Shown: positions 37,765 to 48,200, counted from the first letter of the stretch. The stretch: 64,000 nt of DNA from CAJQLB01 sp905479065 (GCA_943846735.1 OX044364.1:1736001-1800000); one strand, 5' to 3'. Notes: generated from the sequence alone by a model not told the origin. Made by a program: numbers and translations.

Positions 37765-38981
37765 TATCGAAAAACCGTGCGATTGTACATATGGACTTAG
37801 ATACTTTTTTTGTATCCTGTGAGCGTTTACTTGACAGCAAGCTTATAGGCAAGCCCGTTCTTATTGGAGGAACTAGTGATCGTGGTGTTGTTGCCTCTTG
37901 CAGCTATGAAGCAAGAAAATTTGGAATACATTCTGCCATGCCAATGCGTATGGCGAAACAATTATGTCCGGAAGCAATTGTCTTAAGAGGAAATTCTGGT
38001 ATTTACACTAATTTTTCAAAAAATGTAACTGATGTTATTAAAGAAAGTGTCCCTCTTTATGAGAAAACATCTATTGATGAATTTTATATAGACCTCACAG
38101 GAATGGACAAATTTTTTGGTTGTCACAAATTAGCTTCCGAATTGAGACAGCGCATCACAAAGGAAACAGGGTTACCCATTTCATTTGGTCTATCCATCAA
38201 TAAAACAGTTTCTAAAATAGCAACAGGTGAAGCAAAACCTGATAATGAAATTCGGGTTATTTCAGGTAACGAAAAACCATTTTTAGCGCCTCTTTCAGTT
38301 AAAAAAATCCCCATGGTTGGTAATGTGACCTATAAGTCATTATGCGACTTGGGAGTAAAGCGTATTAAAACCTTACAAGAAATGCCCATGGAACTCATGT
38401 ATAAAGTGCTTGGTAAAAATGGGCTGAGTATTTGGAAAAAAGCCAACGGCATAGACAATAGTCCTGTTGTGCAATATCATGAACGTAAATCAATTTCAAC
38501 AGAGCGTACCTTTAATAAAGACACTACTGACATTAATAAATTAAAAAGCATTGTTATTGCCATGTCAGAAAATCTAGCCTATCAGTTACGTCGCGGTAAT
38601 AAATTAACCGCATGTGTGGTATTTAAAATTCGCTATTCTGATTTTCAAACTTACACAAAACAACAAGCTATTCCTTACAGTGCCATGGATCATACTCTTA
38701 TTCCTGTCGTTTTAAATTTATTCAAAACACTTTACAGTCGAAGACTACTTGTGCGATTAATTGGAGTGAAATTTAGCCACTTGGTTGAAGGAGGCCATCA
38801 AGTAAATCTATTTGAAGATGACGAAAAACATCTCAATTTAAGTACTGCCATAGACAATATGAGAGAACGCTACGGAGACAGAGCTGTAATAAGCGCTGCT
38901 GGAATGGAAGCAAGAACTATTAGTCGATGGAATCCCTTTAATGGCGAACCGCCGCCTTTGCTAGCAAATCGCAAACAATAA
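37761..38981 (+). CDS. Y-family DNA polymerase (DinB/UmuC type)
   Basis: A 406-residue translesion polymerase. Catalytic residues are Asp12 (VHMDLDTFFVSCE) and Asp106-Glu107 (TSIDEFYIDL), with Phe17 at the steric-gate position. The YEARKFGIHSAMPMRMA stretch is the fingers region of Y-family enzymes, and GLSINKTVSKIATGEAKP is the family's second nucleotide-contact motif. A beta-clamp-binding motif QVNLF is at 347-351 near the C-terminus. It overlaps the error-prone DnaE by four bases, so the two are translated together and presumably act as one mutasome. It differs from ImuB, which lacks the catalytic acids; here they are all present. Its role in damage-induced mutagenesis is strongly suggested by the neighbouring repressor. 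Confidence 0.94.
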   Translation: MISKNRAIVHMDLDTFFVSCERLLDSKLIGKPVLIGGTSDRGVVASCSYEARKFGIHSAMPMRMAKQLCPEAIVLRGNSGIYTNFSKNVTDVIKESVPLYEKTSIDEFYIDLTGMDKFFGCHKLASELRQRITKETGLPISFGLSINKTVSKIATGEAKPDNEIRVISGNEKPFLAPLSVKKIPMVGNVTYKSLCDLGVKRIKTLQEMPMELMYKVLGKNGLSIWKKANGIDNSPVVQYHERKSISTERTFNKDTTDINKLKSIVIAMSENLAYQLRRGNKLTACVVFKIRYSDFQTYTKQQAIPYSAMDHTLIPVVLNLFKTLYSRRLLVRLIGVKFSHLVEGGHQVNLFEDDEKHLNLSTAIDNMRERYGDRAVISAAGMEARTISRWNPFNGEPPPLLANRKQ

Positions 38982-39012
38982 AGTTTTAATGTGTGAGGCC
39001 TATAACATCTAT

Positions 39013-40803
39013 TTACTCTACTTTAGAACTTAACCATTGTTTCCTGTTTGCTAGTTGCCTCGCAGAAGGTTGTTTATTCATGGTTTCGAATGTAGAAATC
39101 ACATAGCTAGGATCTGTAGAAAACACAACCTCCGTTTCTTTTAGCTGACCATAACGTTTGAAAATTATTTTTACTTTATCGTCAGGTCTGAAGCCACTTA
39201 AAATCTCATTGAATTTTAATGTCTCTGAGAGTTTAAAATCTCCAACAGAAATAAGGATATCTCCTTGCTCAAGACCAGCATTGTAGGCCGGTGAATATAT
39301 GGTGGTATTGCTTGTAATTTCACCTTCCATTACAGCGCCTCCAAACCATAATTTGTCATGACGACGATTCAAAAATACTCCAACATTTTCAAAAGCTGCC
39401 GTCATTTTTGGCATCATACTGTCATATATATGATTATTGAAAAAATCATTAGCAAAAGTCGTCCCTGTATATTTTATTAAAACGTCATGTAGTCCTTGAA
39501 CGGTGTAAGAAGTTTCAGTTTTACCAAAAGTCTCCCAGACCAATTTCATGTAATCATCTAAATTTAACCCACGCGCTCGTAAGGATAAGTCTAAAGCAAG
39601 ACCAAGCACACTTCCATAGGAGTAATACGATATAAATGTATTAGATTTATTCACAGGGTCAACAGAACGTGCAGCATCAACAAAAGGAGCCTGATAGCTC
39701 ATTTCAATAGGATTGAAAAAACTACGCCCTGGAGAATTCCAAACATAATTAAAGGTTCCTATTAGTCCTTTTACATAATCATCTTCGGGCATTAATCCTG
39801 CTCTACATAAAATAAGTCCTGTGTAATAACTGGTAAAACCTTCTGCAAACCAGAGTTCTCCACTCATATTTACATTTTCAAAATCAAATGGCTCTAATGA
39901 TTCAGGACGGATACGTTCTACATTCCAACAATGAAAAAACTCATGAGAAACTGTCCCAATATTTCTTCTCATTCCCCCATTTGCCAAGCTTGTTGTACTC
40001 GGTATAATCGTTGAATTTCGATGTTCCATACCGTCTCCTGTGACATTAGGTATATAACAAGCTAAAAAGTAATAATTTTGATAATCAAAATTTGGCAACT
40101 CTCCAAAAACTGCTTTTTGTTCTAACACCACTTTCTTAACAGATTCAAAATATTCATCCATTTCAGTAGTTGATCCATGATGATGTAAGACTAAGTGAAC
40201 AACCTGGCCATCAACCTCAAAAGAGCGACTATCGTGATTACTTATTTCCGTTGGACTATCCATAAAATATTGCAGATTTGGAGCATAATACCTGCCATCT
40301 CCAAGAGGTTTTAATTGCGTAGCAATTTTCCAATTCAAATCTTTCCTAACATTAAAAACAACTTCCATCGCATGACTTTCCAATTCTGGAACATACATAA
40401 ATGTTGCAGGCATATTTAAATGAGCGTGTGTTTCATCAACTTGACTATAAGTGCCATCCCCATGATTAGCAAACAAAGTATAACTTACTTTAATAGTGCC
40501 ATTATGACCCGAAACTCTCCAGGAATAAGGATCCGGACGGTGTGCCTTTAAAATACGACCATTACCATCGGTTACTTTGACGTTATATGCGTTTTTCATG
40601 AACTCATGCAGCGCGTAACGTCCCGGAGACGTTCTACTCATTCTAAATTCTATCTCATCTTCCTTTAAATTTTTAAATACACCCTCAATTTCTGCTTCAT
40701 GATGAACAGCATTTTCAAATGAAATCTCATAACTACTCGAAACTTGTGATTGCATTTGAAGGGACATCAAGACCAAAACTGCAAGAATAAAAACGTTTTT
40801 CAT
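39013..40803 (-). CDS. M61 family peptidase with PDZ domain
   Basis: A secreted metallopeptidase related to glycyl aminopeptidase, 596 residues. Signal peptide MKNVFILAVLVLMSLQMQSQ; N-terminal beta domain (RMSRTSPGRYALHEFMKNAY); catalytic HEFFH at 287-291 followed by the third ligand in ELWFAEGFTSYY; and a C-terminal PDZ domain (GLEQGDILISVGDFKLSE). The zinc motif and the downstream Glu are intact, so it should be active in the periplasm or on the surface. It converges with dinB 31 bases away and is divergent from the BtuB-like receptor across 119 bases. Confidence 0.92.
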   Translation of the reverse strand: MKNVFILAVLVLMSLQMQSQVSSSYEISFENAVHHEAEIEGVFKNLKEDEIEFRMSRTSPGRYALHEFMKNAYNVKVTDGNGRILKAHRPDPYSWRVSGHNGTIKVSYTLFANHGDGTYSQVDETHAHLNMPATFMYVPELESHAMEVVFNVRKDLNWKIATQLKPLGDGRYYAPNLQYFMDSPTEISNHDSRSFEVDGQVVHLVLHHHGSTTEMDEYFESVKKVVLEQKAVFGELPNFDYQNYYFLACYIPNVTGDGMEHRNSTIIPSTTSLANGGMRRNIGTVSHEFFHCWNVERIRPESLEPFDFENVNMSGELWFAEGFTSYYTGLILCRAGLMPEDDYVKGLIGTFNYVWNSPGRSFFNPIEMSYQAPFVDAARSVDPVNKSNTFISYYSYGSVLGLALDLSLRARGLNLDDYMKLVWETFGKTETSYTVQGLHDVLIKYTGTTFANDFFNNHIYDSMMPKMTAAFENVGVFLNRRHDKLWFGGAVMEGEITSNTTIYSPAYNAGLEQGDILISVGDFKLSETLKFNEILSGFRPDDKVKIIFKRYGQLKETEVVFSTDPSYVISTFETMNKQPSARQLANRKQWLSSKVE

Positions 40804-40898
40804 ATTCTAAATTGTTTGATTAGTAAGATACTATTTTTGTGCAATGACAAGAACTTATAAAAAGTTAAATTTAAAGTGATTCTATCAACAATTTTTCT

Positions 40899-40916
40899 AA
40901 TTTAGCTCGCTAAATT
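40899..40916. promoter_or_regulatory. perfect palindrome just upstream of the BtuB-like receptor gene
   Basis: AATTTAGC and GCTAAATT form a perfect eight-base inverted repeat with a two-base spacer, ending six bases before the ATG at 40923. It overlaps a TAAATTTG (40911-40918) that fits the Bacteroidota -7 consensus. It could be a repressor operator or a small hairpin blocking translation. Confidence 0.5.
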
Positions 40917-40922
40917 TGAACC

Positions 40923-42746
40923 ATGAAAATTTTAAAAATTTACTGTGTCTTGTGCGCTTTACTCGTTCTAAACATGTCTTTAGATGCTCAAGAAAATAAC
41001 AAAGAAGAACGTTTAGATTCTATTATTATTTCTTCGAGTAGGATTCAATTACCTTTCAAAGAAAATTCTAGAACCATAACTGTAATTTCTTCAACAGAGA
41101 TTATGGAAAGTCCTGCCACCACTATTACAGAATTATTACAACAGGTTGCGGGCGTTGATATTAGGCGTCGCGGGGTTAACGGGATGCAAGCTGATTTATA
41201 TATTAGAGGTGGTGGTTTTGACCAAACACTTTTACTCATTGACGGTATTAAAATGGATGATGCTCAAACTGGGCATCACACCATGAATATGGCACTCCCA
41301 ATTGAGGTCATTCAACGCATTGAAATTATCAAAGGCCCTGCTGCAAGAGTTTTCGGACAAAACGCCTTTACTGGGGCTATCAACATTGTCACTAAAAATG
41401 ATGCTGACAATGTCAATATGGCGAGATTTCAAGTTGGCTCATACAATCAACAACGTGTCTCTGGAACTATTGGAAAAGATTTTGGGAACAGTGCACTTAT
41501 TGCTCATGCCTCAGTGAACACCTCTGATGGATATCGTTACAATACCGACTTCAGCAATCAAAATTATTTTATTAAAAGCAGTTTTAACAAAGAACACACC
41601 CCAATTCATATTGTTGGTTATTTCACAGAAAGAAAATTTGGCGCTAATGGTTTTTATGCTTCCCCGGCAGCAATAAATCAATACGAAGAAACACAAAGTA
41701 GTTTAATTGGAATTTCAACTAATTTAAAATCTGATAGATTGATCTTTAAACCTCGTCTTTATTGGAGACGTCATCAAGACATGTACGAATTTGTCAGACA
41801 AAATCCTGCAATCTATCGCAACCTACATTTAACAAATAAGGTTGGAGCAGAGTTCAATGCTTCTTATGATTCCAAGTCTGGTGTTACAGGGTTTGGTGTA
41901 GATTTTGCCAAAGTATTTTTGTCAAGTAATAATTTAGGAAATAGAGAACGCGAGATGATTACAGTATTTTTAGAACACCGGTTTATGCTTGCTGATAATA
42001 AGCTAGACATCACTCCCGGAGTTGCTGGAACTTATTTCTCAGATTTTGATTTTCATGCCTTCCCTGGAATCGATGTAGGATATCGGATAAGTGGTCACCT
42101 AAAACTATATGCTAACGCTGGTTACACCTATCGAATTCCAACCTACACAGATTTATTTTACAGTGATCCAACAACCCTGGGGAATGAAAATTTAAATCCA
42201 GAAGAGGCTATTTCAGAGGAAATTGGAGTGACTTTTTCGCATAGCAATATTGATATATCTGCAGCATTATTCAATAGAAATTCAACCAATATCATTGATT
42301 ATGTGAAAAATATGGAAACAGACCTTTGGCAAGCCACAAATATTCAAGAATTGAATTCCTACGGTCTTGAAACTAATATTAAGTATCGATTTAACGTACT
42401 TGGACATCAGCAACGAATGCAGCTTGGGTACACTTATCTAAAGGAAGCGCTGGACGCCTCAAGGTTTGCATTTTCTCGATATTCAATTAATTCATTGAAG
42501 CACCATCTCACAATAACAAATCATTCACAGTTTTTAAAAAATGTAAGTCACAGTGTTGTCTATAAATTTGCAGAACGTACAAATGGAGAGACCTATTCTG
42601 TTGTTGATCTAAAAATTACATTAAATGTCAAAGCCTTTGAATTTTCAATCATAGGAAATAATATTTTTAATGAAATTTACACAGAGACTAATCAAGTGCC
42701 GATGCCAAAAGGAAACGTATTACTCGATGTGGGCTACAAATTTTAA
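40923..42746 (+). CDS. TonB-dependent receptor, BtuB-like
   Basis: An outer-membrane receptor of 607 residues, with a signal peptide (MKILKIYCVLCALLVLNMS... ending DAQ), a TonB box-like region (LDSIIISSSRIQLPF), a plug domain (TTITELLQQVAGVDIRRRG, DLYIRGGGFDQTLLLIDG, IKGPAARVFGQNAFTGAINIV) and a 22-strand-type barrel ending LLDVGYKF. It lacks the CarboxypepD_reg extension of the two other receptors here and is close in size to BtuB. Cobalamin or another small chelate is a guess; no cobalamin riboswitch fits in the 119-base upstream gap. A palindrome lies right before the start. Confidence 0.9.
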   Translation: MKILKIYCVLCALLVLNMSLDAQENNKEERLDSIIISSSRIQLPFKENSRTITVISSTEIMESPATTITELLQQVAGVDIRRRGVNGMQADLYIRGGGFDQTLLLIDGIKMDDAQTGHHTMNMALPIEVIQRIEIIKGPAARVFGQNAFTGAINIVTKNDADNVNMARFQVGSYNQQRVSGTIGKDFGNSALIAHASVNTSDGYRYNTDFSNQNYFIKSSFNKEHTPIHIVGYFTERKFGANGFYASPAAINQYEETQSSLIGISTNLKSDRLIFKPRLYWRRHQDMYEFVRQNPAIYRNLHLTNKVGAEFNASYDSKSGVTGFGVDFAKVFLSSNNLGNREREMITVFLEHRFMLADNKLDITPGVAGTYFSDFDFHAFPGIDVGYRISGHLKLYANAGYTYRIPTYTDLFYSDPTTLGNENLNPEEAISEEIGVTFSHSNIDISAALFNRNSTNIIDYVKNMETDLWQATNIQELNSYGLETNIKYRFNVLGHQQRMQLGYTYLKEALDASRFAFSRYSINSLKHHLTITNHSQFLKNVSHSVVYKFAERTNGETYSVVDLKITLNVKAFEFSIIGNNIFNEIYTETNQVPMPKGNVLLDVGYKF

Positions 42747-42863
42747 TAGAATCCCAAATATCGTTTCAACCATGTTGATAAATAGCACTCCAAAGGCTTC
42801 TAGCTCATGTTATTTTGTTTAACATAAGGTTTCATTAACTTTATACCTTAAAATTTGTGTGTT

Positions 42864-43724
42864 TTGAAACTAAACCTTCAAGAAATCCCCAGGATAAAAA
42901 CCATAAGTAAACAATCGTTTATTGATGACTATTTAAAACCGCAAAAACCTGTCGTTATTGAGCAGTGTATTTTAGATTGGCCTGCTTATTCAAAGTGGAA
43001 TTTGAACTTTATAAGAGAGATTGCTGGTGATAAAACAGTCCCTCTTTACGATGACAGACCTGTTAGTCACAAGGATGCTTTTAACGAACCTCACGCCACC
43101 ATGAAAATGAGTGCTTACATAAATTTACTTCAGAAAGAGCCTACCAAATTTCGTATTTTTTTATGGAATATTTTAAAAGAAGTTCCCCAACTACAACAGG
43201 ACTTTAAATATCCAGATTTTGGTGTTAGATTTATGAAAGCATTGCCAATGTTATTTTTTGGCGGTACAAACTCGCATACATTCATGCATTATGATATTGA
43301 CTTAGCAAATATATTTCACTTTCATTTTGAGGGTCAAAAACAGTGCATTCTGTTTAATCAAAAACAAAATAAATATCTGTATAAAATTCCTTATTCATTA
43401 ATTACTAGAGAGGACATAGATTTCACGAATCCTGATTATAAAAAATGGCCCGCTTTAAAAAATGCTCGAGGCTTTAAAACGACGTTAAAGCACGGAGAAC
43501 TACTTTACATGCCAGAGGGGTACTGGCATTATATGAAATATCTGACGCCTGGGTTTTCTATGAGCTTAAGAACTGTTGCTCGAAAACCATCTCACTTAGC
43601 AATAGCTCTTTACAACATTCTTTTTATGCGACACTTTGATAACTTTATGCGTCGATTGAGAGGCCAGTGGTGGATTGATTGGAAAAATAAACAAGCCGTC
43701 ATCAAAACACATAGACATAGGTGA
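42864..43724 (+). CDS. cupin-like/JmjC-fold Fe(II)/2-oxoglutarate oxygenase family protein
   Basis: A 286-residue cytosolic protein with a JmjC-type double-stranded beta helix. The iron-binding HxD is at His142-Asp144 (FMHYDIDLANIF), and the distal His is His222 (GELLYMPEGYWHYMKY). The Lys in the KQCILF stretch could bind 2-oxoglutarate. No ATG is available; I use the TTG at 42864, giving MKLNLQEIPRIKTIS, the typical N-terminus of flavobacterial relatives. Another TTG nine bases earlier would add MCV. It is the JmjD5/cupin_8 group, whose bacterial substrates (ribosomal proteins or others) are mostly unknown. It stands alone after the BtuB-like gene. Confidence 0.85.
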   Translation: MKLNLQEIPRIKTISKQSFIDDYLKPQKPVVIEQCILDWPAYSKWNLNFIREIAGDKTVPLYDDRPVSHKDAFNEPHATMKMSAYINLLQKEPTKFRIFLWNILKEVPQLQQDFKYPDFGVRFMKALPMLFFGGTNSHTFMHYDIDLANIFHFHFEGQKQCILFNQKQNKYLYKIPYSLITREDIDFTNPDYKKWPALKNARGFKTTLKHGELLYMPEGYWHYMKYLTPGFSMSLRTVARKPSHLAIALYNILFMRHFDNFMRRLRGQWWIDWKNKQAVIKTHRHR

Positions 43725-43860
43725 TAATTTTGTTTAAATAAAGTACTTTTATATCTCGAGATTTCATTATCAGTTTAATTATGATAAGGTTATCGAATCA
43801 CATTGCCGTTATAAGTTCTGATTTAATTCTTTATAATAAGCGTCTGGCTTATCTATGAAT

Positions 43861-43947
43861 TTGGTTAGTTAGTCTGTTAATTCTAGTAAGTCAAGTATTA
43901 TAATGATTGTTTACTTATATATTTTTTACATTCGAGTAACTAACCAA
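43861..43947 (+). repeat. 11-base inverted repeat flanking a leader region
   Basis: TTGGTTAGTTA (43861-43871) and its exact complement TAACTAACCAA (43937-43947) flank 65 bases. The right arm ends 13 bases before the SnoaL-like lipoprotein ATG. As RNA it could fold into a long-range hairpin near the start codon, or it may be a pair of binding sites in DNA. Confidence 0.4.
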
Positions 43948-43960
43948 TTATTTAAAAAAA

Positions 43961-44482
43961 ATGAAAAAAATTAGCATACTTATTCTCGTTTCATTGCTTG
44001 CCTCTTGTCAATTTGATGCGCCAAATGCAACAACAGACACTCAAATTGGTGTTGAAATTAGCGACAGTGGAGAAAAAATCTCATTAAATGCGGGAGAACT
44101 TTCAACGGTAACCGTTTGGGAGAAATATGTAAAGGCACATAACGATAGAGATCTTGAAACCATAAAGCAAATGGACAGCGATACGTTTAAGGCCTATGGC
44201 CCTAGAGGTGAGTTTATTGATGGACCAGAAGCTCATATTCAATTTCTCAGCAAATGGTTTAACGATAATGACCCAACATGGGCATCAAATTATTTTATTG
44301 CCAATGAACTGACAAATGATAAAGGAGAGCTGAGACAATGGGTTACTTCAGGACACGATGTCACAATGACTGTTGATAGTACTACAGTAAAAGTAGCTCA
44401 AATTCATGATGCCTTGATTAAAGACGGAAAGGTTCAAATGTTTTATGTTTATGAGCGTGTAAAACAAGAAAACGAGGAGTAA
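43961..44482 (+). CDS. SnoaL/NTF2-like lipoprotein
   Basis: A 173-residue predicted lipoprotein with signal peptide MKKISILILVSLLASC and a lipobox Cys followed by QFDAPN. After a low-complexity linker, residues about 50-165 resemble an NTF2-like/SnoaL cone fold: VWEKYVKAHNDRDLETIKQMD, FIDGPEAHIQFLSKWF, VAQIHDALIKDGKVQMFYVY. Such proteins often act as small-ligand-binding or stress-related domains, but no catalytic residues can be named. It is preceded by an 11-base inverted repeat and followed by a long gene-free region. Confidence 0.75.
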   Translation: MKKISILILVSLLASCQFDAPNATTDTQIGVEISDSGEKISLNAGELSTVTVWEKYVKAHNDRDLETIKQMDSDTFKAYGPRGEFIDGPEAHIQFLSKWFNDNDPTWASNYFIANELTNDKGELRQWVTSGHDVTMTVDSTTVKVAQIHDALIKDGKVQMFYVYERVKQENEE

Positions 44483-45287
44483 AAAACTTATCCATTGATA
44501 AGAAAAAATATATTCTTCTCAGCAGAAAAAAGGATATGTATTTGAATTGGATGATTCCTTTAAATTATGAATTAGACACGAACAAAGACACATCCTTTTT
44601 TGTTTTTCTATATTGCTTTCCTTTTCTGAAATAACACCTTTCCACTTTAAAAAACAAGTTTATAACGTTTAGGAGGAGATTTAACAACAGCTGTACCGAT
44701 GTATCTCACAACGACTCTTTACGTGCATGAGGGCAATAACATTGTAAAAAAAGTGCTGACATAATTCACAAAAATTTTATCAATAAAGATATTTATAATA
44801 AGACTTATAATTTAATAGACGTTTAATAGTTTGTCATACCAAAGGGCAAGAAAATCTATTTACTGTTAAAATTTTTCGAATGAATTACATTGTTATTAAT
44901 TATTAAGACAACATTGAAGTGCAATCTTTTGATCAAACTGCGCTGTAATATTTGAGACATAATGGACCCATTTAGAATCTGTCAAAAAAATTATCACACG
45001 ATAGTAATGAAAACAATAATAGTTATTACTAAATTATAAAGGCTTTTAAAAAGCCTCTAAATATTCAAAATAAAGCTCCTAAATGTCAAATTTGTCATTC
45101 GTCTCTGCTTTTTTTTCACTTAACCCATGTTTTAATGTAATTTGTCGAAAAAAAATTCATTAAACAAGACCATCTTTTAATTTCGATAGTAAACTGATTA
45201 TTAGCCTTATAAAGCGCAATATTAATCGTTAAACTGTAGTGAAATTGCCCCATCTTCATTTTACTACAGAGACAAGTTTCACCGAAG
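44483..45287. other. gene-free region of about 0.8 kb
   Basis: Contains a possible long-loop hairpin at 44526-44601, a TAGTAAT/ATTACTA inverted repeat (45002-45008 and 45025-45031) and a small GGCTT/AAGCC hairpin at 45041-45055. Frames are short and broken on both strands, and no protein with recognisable content was found. Codon-like bias is absent. It may hold an eroded gene or the promoter of the surface-protein gene at its right end. Confidence 0.5.
44526..44601 (+). terminator. possible long-loop terminator after the SnoaL-like gene
   Basis: Arms AAAAAAGGATATGT (44526-44539) and ACACATCCTTTTTT (44588-44601) pair except for one A-C mismatch, separated by 48 bases. The right arm ends in a T run. 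The large loop makes a classical terminator doubtful. Confidence 0.3.
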
Positions 45288-48200
45288 ATGTGTGTTATGA
45301 AGAAACTACAAATCATTTTTCTTTGTCTGTTTTTTGGATTTTTATCTCCAATGACACTCTTGCTAGCAAGGCTCTTACAGAACTTCCCTTTTTACAAAAT
45401 GAAAATCAATCTCGAAACTTTCTGAGAGATACTAGTGACACCAATAGAGATCCTAGCGATGCTTTTATCATCACAATCAAAACAGATAACCCTGGATCGT
45501 CTGGCGATGATCAATTTACGCTGCCTTGGATCGGCACTTATGATGTTGATTGGGGAGACGGGATTTCTGATACTCGTGCTTAGTGGATACTCAGACTCAT
45601 ACCTATGCTTCTGCTGGCACTTATGATGTAGCGGTTACTGCTACAACTGGTAGGATATCTTTTAATAATTCTGATGATGCATTAAAGTTGTTGGATATTA
45701 AAAACTGGGGTACTTGTGCTTGGACGAGTATGGATGCTGCCTTTAGAGGATGTACAAGCTCTTACAAGTGTCACGGCTCACTGATGCTCCTAATCTTAGC
45801 AATGCTACTAATGTTACTCTTATGTTTTGGAAGTGTCGTCCTTTCAAATGCTGATTTTAGCAATTGGGATGTTAGCAATATTACAACCACTGATCGTATG
45901 TTTAGTGCTGGTGGAGCTAATGGAACTTTAAATCTTTCAAACTGGGACGTTAGTAATGTTGACTAATATGTATGCAATGTTTTACGATTGTACAAATTTA
46001 GCTACCTATTGGAGTTGAGGATTGGGACACGCAATCATTAGTGAATGCTACAACAGATGTTTAGAAATACGCAATTATTTGACCAGTCTTTAGCAAATTG
46101 GGATATAAATCAGGTAACTAATTTTACAAATTTTACTGAATCTTACATCCTGGTTTATCAACTGCCAACTATGATGCTACGTCTAATTGCATGGGCTGCA
46201 CAGACGCCACAATCAAACATTATTATAGATTTTGGTAACTCGCAATATTCTTGTGATGCAGAAGCTGCGCGAGACATACTAATTAACACCTACGGGTGGA
46301 CCATTAATGATGGGGGTAATGAATCGCCAAATATTCTCACCTATGATGGTAATAATAATGATTCAGGTAACACACCAATTGATGTTAATGATTACAGGTG
46401 TACTGACATTGCAACTATCCTCGGAAACACAGGGAACTTAAGTAAACCTTGCTTTATCTTTAATGGATGGAATACCTCTGCTGACGGTTCTGGAATAACC
46501 TATTTAGAAGGAGATGGATTTAACATTTCTAGTCCGACTACCTTATATGCACAATGGATATACGATTCTAGTTGTGAGAGCGTCATGGTGACACAATATT
46601 ATAATAATAATATTCACGATAAATGGATTGAAATTAAAAATATTAGTAATACCATTATTCCTGAAAACTCTCTTTACATAGTTACTTTGCGTAACAAGGA
46701 TGCTGATGATCCAGAATATGCAAATCCAACTTTGGAAAGTAGTCCTTCTTTTAATAGTTTTACCTTAATCACAAAAAGTCTTGCTGTAGGGGAGGTCCTC
46801 AGGTATGGTGATCCAGAAGCAACACTCCCCGCCTATGCTTGTCCAGGCGAAATAGGTTATGATGAGTTACCAACTTATAATTTACACACGAACGCCTTTA
46901 ATGGAGATGACCTTGTTTTAATCAGTGGGACTAACAACAGTACCACTTGGGAAAATCGTATAGATGTTATCGGAAATGGCACCCGTTGGGGAACTAGAAC
47001 CGTTTTCATTAGGAATGATTGTACAGAAAATGGACCTTCTAAAACATTTAATCTTGATGATTGGACAGAATTAACCAACGATGATCTTCCTAATACCGTA
47101 ATTGGTTCAAATTTTTATTTAGGCGAACATTTCAGTGGGGGCACAAATTTTGTTGGAGATGGTGGGGATGGGATATATAATGGTTGGACCAATGGATTGC
47201 CAGAAAGATCAAGGAGTGTCACAGTGACCGCCGATTACGATACGGGTTTAAAAGGTAGTTTTGACGCCTGCACAATAACAACTGCATCAGATAACATTAT
47301 CAACGTTAGAGCTGATGATTATATAACTATTGTCAATGACCTTACTGTTAACGCGAGAGGTGTTCTCAACATAGATCATGAAGGCTCTTTAATAATGTTT
47401 AATGATTTAGGAACTATTACTAATGACGGAGACATTAATGTATATAGAAGCACCTCAACCATGGAACAGTACGACTATCATTATTGGTCCTCGCCAATTG
47501 ATTACTCAACTAACACCACACCCGTGGCTTCTGTCCTTACAGACTTCTTTGCTTCTCGTATTTACAAATACAATACTATTGATTTTAACGATTTGGATAA
47601 TGATAATTTTGATGATGAACAAAATGATTGGGTCAACTATTCTAGCGACATGAAAAGTGGAATAGGATACGCAGCCATGACCTCAAGCCCTGGTGAAAGA
47701 AATACCATTTTTAGTGGTATAGTAAATAATGGTGTTATTTCAGTAATCGTGGCATTAAGTAATGATGAAAATGGTGATGAAGACGGTGATGAAGATGATT
47801 GGAATCTGCTTGGCAATCCATACCCCTCTGCGATTTCTGCAGATGAATTTATCACACAAAACAGCACTATCAATGGTACCCTGTATTTTTGGACGCATGT
47901 AGACGATATTTCAATAGACAATCCGGGCCCTGACACCTATAACTATAGCACCGATGATTATGCTATGTATAGTTTAGCAGGAGGTGTAAAATCTGCATCT
48001 AACAGCGCTGTGCCTACAGGTATTATTGAAACTGGTTTAGGATTTTTTGTAGATGCTGTAGATGCTATCAGTCCAGATTCTACTGTAGAGTTTAATAATA
48101 GCATGAGAAGTAAATCTTATGCAAACAACAACTCCTTTAGCGCTTCTTCAACAAATGAGATTATTGAAAAGGATCGCTTTTGGTTAAACCTAACGAATCC

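Noticed and set aside
40804..40922. Cobalamin riboswitch before the BtuB-like receptor
   Set aside because: The gap is 119 bases and contains only a short palindrome; no B12-box-like sequence was seen.
45041..45055. GGCTT/AAGCC hairpin as a terminator
   Set aside because: A five-base stem without a T run; it is too weak to call.
45116..45316. Minus-strand 66-codon frame and other short frames in the gap before the surface gene
   Set aside because: They overlap the signal-peptide-bearing start of the surface gene and have no recognisable content.
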